DNA of 64,000 bases from Vicinamibacteria bacterium (GTDB lineage Bacteria; Acidobacteriota; Vicinamibacteria; Fen-336): assembly GCA_035570235.1 (NCBI GenBank), contig DATMML010000005.1:1-64000 (forward strand), given 5' to 3'. The position numbers and the translations under genes are program-made. The notes below the pieces were generated by a model. That model searched no databases and was not told the DNA's origin. It saw nothing but the letters and a program-made list of their open reading frames with translations. This document shows positions 18,411 to 30,762 of this stretch, piece after piece. Positions within the stretch are counted from its first letter, which is position 1; each line of letters opens with the position of its first letter.

Positions 18411-18699
18411 GGCGATGCTTCCTTCTTGGTCCTTGATTCACGCGGGTCGCTACCGCCGCCCTCGGCGGTTGGGGGCAAGACTAGCACACGTTCGTTTGCC
18501 GTTCCGAGGGGTAGAGAGCACGGTTGCGTTAGACCCTTCGATAGGAAAGGGTCACAGTTGTACCTCCCCACCTCGTCGTCACTATTTCCAGATGGTAGCG
18601 TGTCTCATGTACGTTGACACGGAAATACGGCTTCAGCACCGTCGCCGCTGCGGCCATGTGTTGAGGGATTGAAGCTAACCGCCCTCGAGGAGCACGGTC
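18411..18699. other. Divergent intergenic region
   Basis: 289 bp between the hydrolase and the divergent secreted protein. It contains a short hairpin, GACCCTT at 18532-18538 with AAGGGTC at 18547-18553, of unknown role. No gene is supported. Confidence 0.4.
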
Positions 18700-19725
18700 A
18701 TGCTGAGACGTTGCTTCAATTGCAGCGCAGTAACGGTATTGGCGGCAAGTTGCCTGTTTGCGCAGACATCGGGGCCCGTCCAAACGTTTCCTCTTCGCGA
18801 TACGACGGGCTTGATAGCGCCGAAAGTGAAGACGGAAGCAGTGAAGTACCTCGGACGCGAATGCGTCCGGGTCACCATCGAAGGGGAAGACCACGCGGGG
18901 ATCGCGCTGCTGCCGGGAACCGACTTCCAAGATGGAGTGATCGAGGCGGATATCGCGCTGAAGACCACAACCCCCCCGGGGGTCAGGTATCCAGGCTTTG
19001 TCGGCATTGCCTTCCGCGTCAGGCCCGATGCTTCGCACTACGAGTTGTTCTACCTGAGGCCGGGAAACTCGGCGGCCGCGGATCAAGCGATGCGGAACCA
19101 TTCAGTTCAGTACGTCTCGGAGCCAGGCTTCGGATGGTATCGACTGCGCCGGGAATGGCCGTGGGTTTATGAGTCTCATGCGGATCTTGCCATGGAGACT
19201 TGGACCAGAATTCGGGTCGAGGTGACCGGCCGCGCCGCGACACTCTATCTGAACGGATCGACCAAGCCGAGTCTGGTCGTGGACGGGTTGAAGGGCGAGG
19301 ACTTGCACGGCGCCGTCGGGCTTTGGGGCTTCACCGACGAGGAGGCCTATTTTTCCAATGTGCGGATTACGCGCGCGGTGCCGCAGAACCTGAAAAACGG
19401 ATCGGACGTCGCCGGTTCGTGGGAGATGCGGTATTCAAGCGACGCAGGTGGAATGGGCGCGTCCATGGAATTGCACCGCGACGGAAACAGAGTCAAGGGA
19501 ACGTGGTCCGGCCCACTTGGAGAGGGGCGCGAGATAACCGGCACCTGGCGCGACGGTTACGTCGAGCTCTCGTTTGGGGGTGACTGGCCGAAGGAGAGCC
19601 GGCAAGGAGCCCCGGGTCCGGTCACTGCGTTCCTGACCGGTTGGATTGACGGCGATTCCGGCAAGGGGCGGATGCGCGTGGAAGGACGTTCCGATGGCGC
19701 ATGGGCGGCGAAGCGGAAGGAGTAA
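18700..19725 (+). CDS. Secreted LamG/concanavalin-like domain protein
   Basis: 341 residues; GAGGAG lies 8 bases before the ATG. Signal peptide residues 1-21 end at CLFAQ. The middle (about residues 40-225) has the look of a concanavalin-type jelly roll, with GIALLPGTDFQDGVIEADI, FVGIAFRVRPDASHYELFYLRP, TRIRVEVTGRAATLYLNG and AVGLWGFTDEEAYFSNVRIT, the last being typical of DUF1080/LamG-like sandwiches. The C-terminal 100 residues form a second beta-rich domain (SMELHRDGNRVKGTWSGPLGE). No catalytic residues were recognised; carbohydrate binding is the usual role of such folds. Converges on the sulfate operon with 27 bp between stops. Confidence 0.75.
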   Translation: MLRRCFNCSAVTVLAASCLFAQTSGPVQTFPLRDTTGLIAPKVKTEAVKYLGRECVRVTIEGEDHAGIALLPGTDFQDGVIEADIALKTTTPPGVRYPGFVGIAFRVRPDASHYELFYLRPGNSAAADQAMRNHSVQYVSEPGFGWYRLRREWPWVYESHADLAMETWTRIRVEVTGRAATLYLNGSTKPSLVVDGLKGEDLHGAVGLWGFTDEEAYFSNVRITRAVPQNLKNGSDVAGSWEMRYSSDAGGMGASMELHRDGNRVKGTWSGPLGEGREITGTWRDGYVELSFGGDWPKESRQGAPGPVTAFLTGWIDGDSGKGRMRVEGRSDGAWAAKRKE

Positions 19726-19752
19726 GGCTGCTCCGCAATCCTGTACCCGAGG

Positions 19753-20852
<1,100 letters not shown>

Positions 20853-20856
<4 letters not shown>

Positions 20857-21737
20857 TGCCCGGGCTCCGCAAGCGAGTCCGTCCGCCGGCTCGACCGCCA
20901 CTCGACCAGGCTCTTGGCCACAAGGGTGAGGACGGCGACGAAAGTGAGCAGGGAGGCCACGGCAAAAGCGGCCTGGAAGTTGTATTCGTTGTAGAGGATC
21001 TCCACGTGCAGGGGCAGGGTGTTGGTCTTGCCCCGGATGTGCCCCGACACGACCGAGACGGCGCCGAACTCGCCCAGGGCGCGAGCGTTGCAGAGGATCA
21101 CGCCGAACAGGAGCCCCCACTTCACGCTGGGGAGCGTCACGCGGTAGAAGGTGGTCCAGCCGCCGGCCCCCAGCACCCGCGCCGCTTCCTCCTCTTCGGG
21201 TCCCGCCGCCTGCATCACCGGGATCAGCTCCCGGGCGACGAAGGGAAAGGTGACGAAGATGGTGGCCAGGGCGAGCCCGGGAAGCGCGAACACGATCTTG
21301 AAGTCGTGGGCCTGTAGCCAGGGTCCCAGATATCCCTGGCGGCCGAAAAGGAGGATGAAGACCATTCCCGAGATCACCGGGGAGACCGCAAAGGGAAGGT
21401 CGATGAGCGTGATGAGGGCGTTCTTGCCCGGAAGCTCGAACTTGGCGATCGTCCATGCCGCGGCGACGCCGAAGACGAGGTTCAAGGGCACGGCAACCGC
21501 GGCCGTGAGCAAAGTGAGCCACAGCGCGGAGAGGGCCATCGGCTCCCTCACCGCGTTGACGTAGGCGGCCCAGCCCTTTTGCAGAGCCTCCGCGAAGACG
21601 GCGCCGAGGGGGACGACGAGAAAGACCGAGAGATAGGCCAGAGCCACCAGGGTGAGGACGACGCGAACGGCGACCGGTTCGGTGAGATTCCGCGGTCCAT
21701 CCGCCCCACGATTCTGGACGCCGACGACGCTGGCCAT
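20853..21737 (-). CDS. cysW: Sulfate ABC transporter permease CysW
   Basis: 294 residues from the ATG at 21737, which has GAGGAGG about 8 bases upstream; the longer frame to 21779 overlaps CysT. About six transmembrane helices are seen. The ABC-contact EAA loop reads [29 protein letters not shown], and [31 protein letters not shown] is the hallmark of CysW. With CysT it forms the membrane channel of the sulfate importer. It lies 14 bp after CysT and overlaps CysA by 4 bases, so the operon is tightly coupled. Confidence 0.95.
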
Positions 21738-21751
21738 GAGGTCGTTCCTCC

Positions 21752-22597
21752 TCAGTCCGATGCGAAGCGCATGCTCCACGACTGGAGGCGGTTGATGGCG
21801 AGGAGCAGCACGAAGGAGGCCACGAGCATCACCACCGCGATGGCCGTGGCGCCTGCGTAGTCGTACTGCTCCAGCTTGGTGATGATCAGGAGAGCGGAAA
21901 TCTCCGTTCGCATCGGCATGTTCCCCGCGATGAAGACGACGGACCCGTACTCCCCGAGGGCTCGTGCGAAGGCGAGCGCGAAGCCAGTGATCCAGGCGGG
22001 GAGGATGGCGGGAAGGATCACCCGCCGGAAGATCTGCAGCCGGCTCGCCCCCAGACTTGCCGCCGCCTCCTCGAATTCGGGCTCAAGGCTGTCGATCACC
22101 GGCTGCAGCGTGCGGACCACGAACGGGAGTCCGATGAAAGTGAGGGCCACGGCCACGCCGAGAGGCGTGAAGGCGACCTTGATTCCCGCCTTCGCCAGCG
22201 GCCTGCCCAGCCAACCCGTTTCCGCATAGAGCGTCGTCAGCACAATTCCGGCGACGGCCGTGGGGAGGGCAAAGGGAAGGTCCACGAGCGCGTCCACCAA
22301 CCGATGGCCCGGGAAACGATACCGCACGAGGACCCAGGCCACGATCAAGCCAAAGACGGCGTTGATGACAGCCCCCGCCAGCGAGGCGCCGAGAGTGAGC
22401 TTGTACGACGCCAGCACGCGCGGCGCGGTGACGGCAGCCCAGAAGCCGCTCGCCCCGAGGGTCGCGCTCCTCAGAAATAGTGTCGAGAGCGGGATCAGGA
22501 CGATCACGCTCAGGTACAAGAGCGTGTATCCGAGGGTCAGCCCGAAACCCGGCAGAACGCGCGGGCGCGTCCAGGGAATCCTCAACACGGCACCCAT
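21752..22597 (-). CDS. cysT: Sulfate ABC transporter permease CysT/CysU
   Basis: 281 residues from ATG 22597 (GGAGGA immediately upstream, so the GTG three codons later is an alternative). Six hydrophobic helices, the EAA loop [25 protein letters not shown] and the motif [23 protein letters not shown] are typical of CysT. The frame remains open far upstream to 23389 through the binding-protein gene, but that extension reads as a shadow rich in Arg, Ser and Pro. It is 64 bp downstream of the binding-protein gene in the same operon. Confidence 0.94.
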   Translation of the reverse strand: MGAVLRIPWTRPRVLPGFGLTLGYTLLYLSVIVLIPLSTLFLRSATLGASGFWAAVTAPRVLASYKLTLGASLAGAVINAVFGLIVAWVLVRYRFPGHRLVDALVDLPFALPTAVAGIVLTTLYAETGWLGRPLAKAGIKVAFTPLGVAVALTFIGLPFVVRTLQPVIDSLEPEFEEAAASLGASRLQIFRRVILPAILPAWITGFALAFARALGEYGSVVFIAGNMPMRTEISALLIITKLEQYDYAGATAIAVVMLVASFVLLLAINRLQSWSMRFASD

Positions 22598-22661
22598 TCC
22601 TCCGCTCCGGCGCGCTTCTTCTGCCTCCGAACGCCCGCCAGGTTGCGCCGGCTGGTTTCCC

Positions 22662-23666
22662 TCATTTCGGCTGGTAGATCTCGTCGAAGATGCCGCCGTC
22701 CGCGAAATGCCTCTTCTGTGCCTTCTGCCAGCCCCCGGCGATCTCATCGACCGTGGCGAGACTGACCCTGGGGAACGTCGACGCGTACTTCTTGGCCACG
22801 GCCTCGAGCCGCGGCCGGTAGTAGTTCTTGGCGGCGATCTCCTGCCCCTCAAACGTGTACAGGTATTCCAGGTAGGCCTGGGCGACAGCCCGAGTCCCTC
22901 TCTTGTCAACCACGCGGTCGACCAGGGCGACGGGGGGCTCAGCGAGGATGCTCTGGGACGGCACCACGATCTCCACCTTGTCCGGACCCAGCTCCTTGAT
23001 GGCCAGGAACGCCTCGTTCTCCCAGGCCAGGAGGACGTCCCCGATCCCCCGCTGGACGAAAGTGGTGGCGGACCCGCGGGCGCCGGAGTCCAGCACGGGC
23101 ACGTTCCTGTAGAGCCGGGTGACGAAGTCCCGCGCCTTCGCCTCGCTCCCCCCGGGCTGCCTGAGCGCATAGGCCCAGGCGGCCAAGTAGTTCCAGCGAG
23201 CGCCACCCGAGGTCTTGGGGTTAGGGGTGATGACTTGGATCCCGGGCCTGACGAGGCCGCTCCAGTCGTTGATCCCTTTCGGGTTCCCCTTGCGCACGAG
23301 AAATACGATGGTCGACGTGAAGGGAGAGCTGTTCTGCGGAAGCCGTTGCTGCCAGCCCTTGGCCAGGAGCCCACTCTCGGCCACGGCATCGATGTCGTAG
23401 GCCAGGGCCAGCGTCAGGACGTCGGCCTCGAGGCCATCGATGACGGCCCGCGACTGCTTGCTGGAGCCGCCGTGGGATTGCTGCACCTCGACCGTCTTCC
23501 CGCTCTTCTGGCGCCAGTACTTCGCGAATGCGGTGTTGAAGTCCTGGTAGAGCTCTCGGGTGGGGTCGTAGGACACGTTCAGGAGGGTCTGGTCGGCGGC
23601 CGATGCCAAGGTCGCAAGGGCGCCCAGAACGAGCGTGGCGAGGGCGTGCCGGGCGCGAGCATTCAT
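22662..23666 (-). CDS. sbp: Sulfate-binding periplasmic protein
   Basis: 334 residues with a Sec signal peptide ending TLASAADQ. Family motifs are [15 protein letters not shown], the sulfate-pocket segment [43 protein letters not shown] and [22 protein letters not shown]. These fit Sbp/CysP, which bind sulfate or thiosulfate in the periplasm and deliver it to CysT-CysW. Which of the two anions is preferred cannot be read from the sequence. The gene leads the transporter operon; an Rrf2 regulator gene lies 182 bp upstream on the same strand, and palindrome GTGAC-TC-GTCAC lies between them. Confidence 0.95.
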   Translation of the reverse strand: MNARARHALATLVLGALATLASAADQTLLNVSYDPTRELYQDFNTAFAKYWRQKSGKTVEVQQSHGGSSKQSRAVIDGLEADVLTLALAYDIDAVAESGLLAKGWQQRLPQNSSPFTSTIVFLVRKGNPKGINDWSGLVRPGIQVITPNPKTSGGARWNYLAAWAYALRQPGGSEAKARDFVTRLYRNVPVLDSGARGSATTFVQRGIGDVLLAWENEAFLAIKELGPDKVEIVVPSQSILAEPPVALVDRVVDKRGTRAVAQAYLEYLYTFEGQEIAAKNYYRPRLEAVAKKYASTFPRVSLATVDEIAGGWQKAQKRHFADGGIFDEIYQPK

Positions 23667-23818
23667 GGCACGATCTGAACAACTCGGCCGTAGAGGGCCA
23701 CGACCTCCACGGACCTGTACCGGATCGCCCGCACGGCGTCGACTACCTGCCGCTCCCAGCCACTAGTTTCGCTGATCGTGCTGTTATCTTGTATGTCCAC
23801 GTTAGTACTAGACATTAC

Positions 23819-23830
23819 GTGACTCGTCAC
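23819..23830. promoter_or_regulatory. Palindrome upstream of the sulfate operon
   Basis: GTGAC-TC-GTCAC is a perfect 5-bp inverted repeat about 150 bp before the binding-protein start and just after the Rrf2 stop. An 8-bp palindrome TAGTACTA lies next to it at 23803-23810. Either could be an operator, but neither matches the palindrome in front of the Rrf2 gene. Confidence 0.3.
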
Positions 23831-23848
23831 TCTCTCGGGACTCGCTTC

Positions 23849-24298
23849 TTAGACGGCATTTCTCTGCGGACGACCTTCGAGGATCCGGCTATTGCGCTCG
23901 ACAAGGTCGGCGAGGCTCGTATGGTCCAGGATCGCGGCGGCGGCGTTGCGCACGTCCAGAAATAGGTCGAAAAGGCCGGGGTGGCGGGGCTCGGTCTTGA
24001 CCCGATGGGCCAGCTCTACGGCATCCCCAAGCGGGGCGAGCGGCCCGTCCACGACACGGATCACATCGCCCACCATGATTTCTCCGGGGGGTCGGCGAAG
24101 GCGATATCCTCCCTCGCGTCCACGCTCGCTCGCGACGATACGGGCGTTCTTGAGAGTCACCAGGATCCCCTCTAGGAATTTCTCTGGTATCGACTCAAGC
24201 TCTGCGATGCGATGAATCTTGACCAATCCCCCACCGTAAGCCTCGGCCAGGTGGGTGAGAGCCTTCATGGCGTACAGCCCACGGTGGGAGATCCTCAT
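23849..24298 (-). CDS. Rrf2-family regulator, likely of sulfur uptake
   Basis: 149 residues. MRISHRGLYAMKALTHLAEAYG, the HTH with IAELESIPEKFLEGILVTLKNARIV and the wing SERGREGGYRLRRPP are diagnostic of Rrf2. The three cysteines that bind an iron-sulfur cluster in IscR/NsrR are absent, so it resembles CymR, the cysteine-metabolism repressor, rather than the cluster-binding branch. Its position directly upstream of, and co-oriented with, sbp-cysT-cysW-cysA supports control of sulfate uptake. CymR works with a cysteine synthase partner in Firmicutes; no such gene is present here. Its own promoter overlaps a 14-bp palindrome (24319-24332), suggesting autorepression. Confidence 0.9.
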   Translation of the reverse strand: MRISHRGLYAMKALTHLAEAYGGGLVKIHRIAELESIPEKFLEGILVTLKNARIVASERGREGGYRLRRPPGEIMVGDVIRVVDGPLAPLGDAVELAHRVKTEPRHPGLFDLFLDVRNAAAAILDHTSLADLVERNSRILEGRPQRNAV

Positions 24299-24318
24299 TG
24301 CATTCCTATCGAGTCAAT

Positions 24319-24347
24319 AGGCTATATAGCCTCGACCGAATTGTCAA
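24319..24347 (-). promoter_or_regulatory. Rrf2 promoter with 14-bp palindromic operator
   Basis: On the minus strand TTGACA (24342-24347) is a perfect -35 box. Downstream, the perfect palindrome AGGCTATATAGCCT (24319-24332) includes TATA-rich -10 candidates 13 to 17 bases away. The Rrf2 start codon lies about 20 bp beyond. The arrangement is that of an autorepressed promoter. The arms TTGTCA (24341-24346) and TGACAA (24356-24361) form a second inverted repeat next to it. Confidence 0.55.
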
Positions 24348-24365
24348 GGCTGTCCTGACAATCCG

Positions 24366-24389
24366 GGTTTCGTCCCCACTCTCGGTGCA
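24366..24389 (+). repeat. IS-end-like motif, solo copy
   Basis: This 24-bp stretch, ending in CCCCACTCTCGGTGCA, matches the left end of the element at 13598-13620 almost base for base over its last 16 positions. No partner inverted copy was found nearby, so it would be a solo end left after deletion or a short mobile footprint. Confidence 0.35.
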
Positions 24390-24487
24390 GGGCGAGATGG
24401 GAAACCTCGAAGCCAAAGCGCCTGTCCGCTTGCGGGAGGAGCTTGCCGAAGACTACCATCGGTTGATTTACGCCGAGGGAGTCTCCC

Positions 24488-27142
24488 ATGAGTCGAACCG
24501 CCCCGCTGACCCTCGCGCTCCTCTGCACGTCCCTAGGCGTCGTTCCGACCGTCGCACAGTCCGTGACGGAGAAACCCTCCACGACCTTTACTCTCTCCAA
24601 TGGTCTTACCGTGGTGATCAACGAGGATTCCTCGGTGGCAAACGTCGCGGTGGAATTGTGGGTGCGGGCGGGCGTGCGCTACGAAGACGCCGGTCATTGG
24701 GGCCAAGCACATTTCTTTGAACACATCTTTGGCGCCACACGTACTCCACCGGCGCCGGGCCGCGTCCTTGATGGCAATGCGCAGACACGTCGCGATTTTT
24801 GCCGATACTATTTGCTGGTTGGCAGTGAGGCCCTCGAGTACGCCTTGGCTTTACAGGCCGATCGGCTTGACTACCCACTCGCTGCCATGACGGCTGAACG
24901 TCTCAAGGCTAATCGGGACATCGTCATCAACGAATACCGTGGCAATGAATCGCGTCCGTTTGGATTCGGGTCGGCAACAGATGTCAAGATGTTGGTCAAC
25001 GGCTTCGGGTTGCAGCATCCATACGGCCGGCCGATTCAGCTCAACTCGGACGTCTCCACGCTGACAGACGCCGATATGCGGCGGTGGATCGCCGCACGTT
25101 ACACGCCCGGCGAGGCCGTCTTGCTTATTGCCGGCAAGGTGTCAGTCGAGCGTGCACGCCCGCTCATCGAGCGCTACTTTGCGCCGATTCCCGCGGTCAA
25201 AGGCCTGCCCGCCGGTCCGCAAAGCCGACTGGTCGTGGAGCCGATTCAACCGACACCCCAGCGCCGCGAGCGGATGACTGTCGCAGCGCCGACGGGACAA
25301 GTTCTGGCTGTATGGAGCACACCCCGGTACGGCACGGCTGACGCCGACTATCTGACGCTTTTTGCGGAGATCCTCGCGGCGCCGGAGGTCGGTCGTCTGT
25401 ATCTGCAGATGGTGTCGCTCGACACACTGGCCAGCACGACAGCTGCCGATGCGCAGATCGAGGAATTAGCAGGGTTGATTCGCGCGACGGTGTCGCTGCG
25501 GCCGGGGGCCAGTCCACAGAGAGCCGAATCAGTCTTCCTCAGTGTGGTCGATGAGTTGTCGCAGACCGGACCGACCGATTCGGAGCTGCGCACGGCGAAG
25601 GCGCGCCTGGCCACGCGAGAGGCGCGTCAGTGGGAGCGCCTAGGATTCCAAGGGTCGCGAATCGACTTGCTGGGCGAGGGGGCGCTCTACCTGGGCAACG
25701 CTGATGCCTATCGTGAGCGTGTCGAGCGCATTGCGAACGCGACCCGCGAGGATGTGGCGCACGCGGCTCGGATGTGGGTCCTCGGCCACGGATACGTCCT
25801 CAACGCAATTGCGCAAGCTTCTACCACCTCACCTGCCGATATTGATCGGACGCGCCCGGTATCGCTGCCGCCGGCCGTGCCGCCCAACTTGCCGCCGGTC
25901 ATGGTGAAAACGCTGCCGGACAGTCTGACCCTGGCGACGATGGAGGTGCCAGAGTCGCGCCTGGTGAACGTCACGGCCACCCTCTCTCCACAGACGGCCA
26001 GAGCAACCGAGCAAATGCGCCGCATCGTTGCGCGGGCGCTTACGGATCGCCACCCCGAAAACCGTTCGCGGCGCGCGGAGGCATGGCGGGCGTGTATCGC
26101 CGCAGGAGGCGCCGTCGATGTTGCCGTGGATGGGGCTGCGACAACCATCACTATCGAAACACTGGTTGCCGGTACATCGCTGGCCTTGGAAGCAGCCGCA
26201 ACGCTGTTCGTGTCCGAACCGTTAGACGGGGGCGCTGTAAGACGCGCCCTATCCGAAGACGAGGATCGTCGCGTGGCGCAGGACGCGACGACGCGTATTC
26301 GCGCGGCGCTTGCCGACCTTCTCGCTGGCGGCGAAGCGCGTGAGGGGCGAGACAACCGGGAGACCATCGCGGACGCGGCGATCCGGACGATGGTCTCAAC
26401 GACCGGGGCGACTCTTATTGTCGCGGGTGGTATCCAATCATCGACTGTCGATGCAACCGTGAAGAAGCTCTTTGGTGACAGGAAAACCGTCCGAGCGGCC
26501 ACCAACAATCAAGGGACACGACCGGCTCGGTCGATGGTCGGCGGCCCAGTCGCTTACGTCCTCGATGTTCCGGGTCGGCCCCAAACGCTGATCGCCGGCG
26601 GCCACAGCCTGGACCCGATCACGCCTGCGACATTCATCAAGGCACGACTCGCAACCGCGATCGTTGGCACGAGACTCAACGCGAACCTCCGCGAGCAGCG
26701 TCATTGGTCGTATGGAGCGCAAGCGATGCTAGCCGCGGCTTCGGACGGCACGCCGATGTTGTCAGTTGTGACCGAAGTGCAGGCCGACCGAACCGCGGAT
26801 GCGATCGCAGAGATCCGGCGTGAGTTCGGTGCGACCGGCGGTGACAGCGAAACAGCGCGGTTGCCGTTCTATCGACGGGATCTCACTCGGCAGATCGTTG
26901 GCAGTGCGAACATAACGGCAGGCGTGGTTGATGCGCTGGTTGAGCTCACTCGCCGAGGTCTCCCCCTGACTTCCTATCCGGAATTGCTCCGTCAGGCTGC
27001 AGCCACCGATGAGACTGCGATCCGCGAATCCCTTAGTGTCTTGCACGCCGACGCACTGGTGTTCATTGTGGCAGGCGATATGGCGAGTCTGCGACCGCAG
27101 CTAGTGGCTGTCGGCATCACACCGATGCCGTTGCCTGAGTAA
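24488..27142 (+). CDS. Fused two-half M16 zinc metallopeptidase
   Basis: 884 residues with a Sec signal peptide (residues 1-23, ending TVAQS). The N-terminal half has the inverted zinc motif HFFEH (His75, Glu78, His79) and a distal ligand, probably Glu149 in INEYRGNE. The second half (from about residue 450) repeats the M16 fold without a zinc motif, as in pitrilysin-like enzymes, and ends with the substrate-binding region ANLREQRHWSYGAQAML. M16 enzymes degrade peptides and unfolded polypeptides in a closed chamber. Compared with canonical GHAHFLEH the neighbouring residues are unusual (GHWGQAHFFEHIFGATRT), but all ligands are present. The product is probably periplasmic. Confidence 0.9.
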   Translation: MSRTAPLTLALLCTSLGVVPTVAQSVTEKPSTTFTLSNGLTVVINEDSSVANVAVELWVRAGVRYEDAGHWGQAHFFEHIFGATRTPPAPGRVLDGNAQTRRDFCRYYLLVGSEALEYALALQADRLDYPLAAMTAERLKANRDIVINEYRGNESRPFGFGSATDVKMLVNGFGLQHPYGRPIQLNSDVSTLTDADMRRWIAARYTPGEAVLLIAGKVSVERARPLIERYFAPIPAVKGLPAGPQSRLVVEPIQPTPQRRERMTVAAPTGQVLAVWSTPRYGTADADYLTLFAEILAAPEVGRLYLQMVSLDTLASTTAADAQIEELAGLIRATVSLRPGASPQRAESVFLSVVDELSQTGPTDSELRTAKARLATREARQWERLGFQGSRIDLLGEGALYLGNADAYRERVERIANATREDVAHAARMWVLGHGYVLNAIAQASTTSPADIDRTRPVSLPPAVPPNLPPVMVKTLPDSLTLATMEVPESRLVNVTATLSPQTARATEQMRRIVARALTDRHPENRSRRAEAWRACIAAGGAVDVAVDGAATTITIETLVAGTSLALEAAATLFVSEPLDGGAVRRALSEDEDRRVAQDATTRIRAALADLLAGGEAREGRDNRETIADAAIRTMVSTTGATLIVAGGIQSSTVDATVKKLFGDRKTVRAATNNQGTRPARSMVGGPVAYVLDVPGRPQTLIAGGHSLDPITPATFIKARLATAIVGTRLNANLREQRHWSYGAQAMLAAASDGTPMLSVVTEVQADRTADAIAEIRREFGATGGDSETARLPFYRRDLTRQIVGSANITAGVVDALVELTRRGLPLTSYPELLRQAAATDETAIRESLSVLHADALVFIVAGDMASLRPQLVAVGITPMPLPE

Positions 27143-27206
27143 CAAAGCGGGTAGGGAGACGGCCAGGTGCGGATAGGGCAGCGCTCCCTGCCGTAGGAGG
27201 TTGGAA

Positions 27207-28745
<1,539 letters not shown>

Positions 28746-28810
28746 GCAAAACTCCGCCAAGGGTCGGGCCTACAAGTACACGATGGGCTCTTCGCATGGG
28801 AAGAAGCCCT

Positions 28811-30160
28811 TCAGCCCAGCACGGCCTCGAGAAGGGGAAGCATCCGCGAGACCCTTCGAGCGCGGATGACCCAGTCCCAGAGGGGCTCGAACTTCTTCCA
28901 TCCCCCGGCGTAGGCCAGGTGGCGAAGCCGTCCGCCCCACGACCGCGTCGTGGACGCGCTCCGAAAGATCGAGCCCCAGCGATAGAACTCCCGGTAGGCA
29001 CGCCAGTAGCCTGATTCCAGCTCCCCGGCCCGCATGCCGCGGCCTTCGAAGACCACATGCCGCGTGTCGTAGAGGTCCCAGTCCCGGTGGAGGATGCGCC
29101 CGGCCGCTTCCATCCGCTGAAACAACGCGGTGCCCGGATAGGGAGTGAGGATGTGGAAGGTCGCGGTCTCTATCCCCTCCCCGATGGCCCAGCCCACGGT
29201 CCGGTCGAACACCGAGGCGTCGTCCTCGTCCATCCCGAACACAAAGCTGCCGTTGACCATCACTCCGAGGCTATGGAGCCGGCGCACGGTCTCGCCATAG
29301 TCGCGGTGTAGGTTCTGCACCTTGCCCTGGGCGCGCAGGCCCAGAGGGTTGAGCGTCTCGAAGCCGACGAACAGGCTGCGCAGGCCAGAGGCGACGGCCT
29401 TTTCGAGCAAAGCCGGCTTCAGCACCGACTGCACCGTGCCCGCCGCCTGCCAGACGCGCCCCATGCCCCGCATGCCTTCGAAGAGCGCGGCCGCAAAGCG
29501 CACGTCGCCGAAGAGATGGTCGTCCAGGAAGTAAAGGTGGCGGCCGGGCAGGCGTTCGATCTCCGCGAGAGCCGCGTCCACCCGCTGGGTGTAGAAGCCC
29601 CTCCCGCCCTCGAAGAACGCCTCCTTGTAGCAGAAGTCGCAGGCGTGGGGGCAGCCACGCGAGACGACGATGGAGTTGGGCACGAGGTAGAGGTGGCGCC
29701 GGATGAGGTCGCGGCGGATCGGGGGGAGACCCGCGAGGGTCCGGACGCGCGAGCGGTAGACCGGCTGGGGCCGCCCGGAGGAGAAGTCGGCCAGGAACTG
29801 GGGCCAGGTGTCCTCGCCGGGGCCGAGGAAGATGCTATCGGCGTGCGGGGCCGCCTCCTCCGGGAGCGAGGTCACGTGGAGGCCACCGAGAGCGACGTAG
29901 GCGCCTTTCCTCCGGTAGTGGTCGGCTAGGCGGTAGGCCCGTTTGGCGGAGGTGATGTAAACCTGGATGACCACCAAGTCCGGCTCGTCGTCCAGGTCGA
30001 GGCGCTCCACGTGCTCGTCCTGGAGCCGGACCTCGTCCTCCTCGCGCAGGTAGCCGGCGAGGGTAGCGAGACCCAGGGGAGGGAAGAGCGAGTACTTGAT
30101 GGGACGGAAGAACGGGCTCACCGCCTCGGTGAGGGCGGGGAGGATCATCTTCACTCTCAT
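28811..30160 (-). CDS. B12-binding radical SAM protein
   Basis: 449 residues from ATG 30160, which overlaps the YjbQ stop by 4 bases. The N-terminal 130 residues look like a cobalamin-binding Rossmann domain (DLVVIQVYITSAKRAYRLADHYRRKG, YVALGGLHVTSLPEEA), although the classic DxHxxG base-off motif is not obvious. The radical SAM core has C170-x3-C174-x2-C177 in RGCPHACDFCYKEAFF. The C-terminal part (HVVFEGRGM onwards) is specific to the BchE/elongator-like subgroup. Such enzymes do methyl transfers, cyclisations or lipid modifications; hopanoid, bacteriochlorophyll and tRNA chemistries are all known. No biosynthetic neighbours fix the substrate. Confidence 0.9.
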   Translation of the reverse strand: MRVKMILPALTEAVSPFFRPIKYSLFPPLGLATLAGYLREEDEVRLQDEHVERLDLDDEPDLVVIQVYITSAKRAYRLADHYRRKGAYVALGGLHVTSLPEEAAPHADSIFLGPGEDTWPQFLADFSSGRPQPVYRSRVRTLAGLPPIRRDLIRRHLYLVPNSIVVSRGCPHACDFCYKEAFFEGGRGFYTQRVDAALAEIERLPGRHLYFLDDHLFGDVRFAAALFEGMRGMGRVWQAAGTVQSVLKPALLEKAVASGLRSLFVGFETLNPLGLRAQGKVQNLHRDYGETVRRLHSLGVMVNGSFVFGMDEDDASVFDRTVGWAIGEGIETATFHILTPYPGTALFQRMEAAGRILHRDWDLYDTRHVVFEGRGMRAGELESGYWRAYREFYRWGSIFRSASTTRSWGGRLRHLAYAGGWKKFEPLWDWVIRARRVSRMLPLLEAVLG

Positions 30161-30663
30161 GGCCGGCCGCGATCCGCGGTCACGACGCCCAGGACCTGGA
30201 CCGACACCAAGCGCCTCCGGGGTCCGTCGAGCTCGACCAGGAAGACGCTCTGCCATTGCCCGATGTCGATCTCCCCTTCCGCGACGTTCAAAGAGACGGA
30301 GGCGCCAAGTACCAGGGCTCGGGCGTGGGCGTGTCCGTTGGGTTTCTCGTCCGAGAGCGGAGCCTCCCGCGCCGCGAGGTTGTTGTGGCGGTAGGGGACG
30401 CCTTCGGGGGCCCAGCGCTCGAGGAGGTGAGCGAAATCCTCGAGGAGAAAGGGCTCGTTCTCGTTCACGACCACGGCGGCGGTCGTGTGCCGGCTCTGCA
30501 CCATGACCATTCCTTCAGATACGCCGGACCTCCGGACCCGCTCCGCCACCAACTCCGTCAGGTCGATGAACTGCAAGGGCTTCTCCGTCCGGAGGTGGAT
30601 GAGGTCGCGGCACACGCGGAGAACGGCCGCTTCCCGCACGCTCACGAATAGGCTCGCGGCCAT
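30157..30663 (-). CDS. yjbQ: YjbQ-family (UPF0047) protein
   Basis: 168 residues, slightly longer than the usual 130-140, with GGAG 7-8 bases before the ATG. Conserved UPF0047 motifs are all present: QSRHTTAAVVVNENEP, the DFAHLLERWAP and YRHNNL stretch, NGHAHARALVLGASVSLNVAEGEIDIGQWQSVF and VELDGPRRR. The histidines of HTTA, RHN and GHAHA form the putative metal or active site. The E. coli member can replace thiamin phosphate synthase in vivo, but the cellular role is unsettled. Overlap with the radical SAM gene suggests coupled translation. Confidence 0.92.
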   Translation of the reverse strand: MAASLFVSVREAAVLRVCRDLIHLRTEKPLQFIDLTELVAERVRRSGVSEGMVMVQSRHTTAAVVVNENEPFLLEDFAHLLERWAPEGVPYRHNNLAAREAPLSDEKPNGHAHARALVLGASVSLNVAEGEIDIGQWQSVFLVELDGPRRRLVSVQVLGVVTADRGRP

Positions 30664-30762
30664 TCGCTCTCCTTCTCTCGCCTGCGACCGAGGCGTCAGG
30701 GCAGAAGCTAGGCCCGCGGGCTGAGGGAGACGTGAGGGGGATGTGAGGGTTGGGTCACGGTG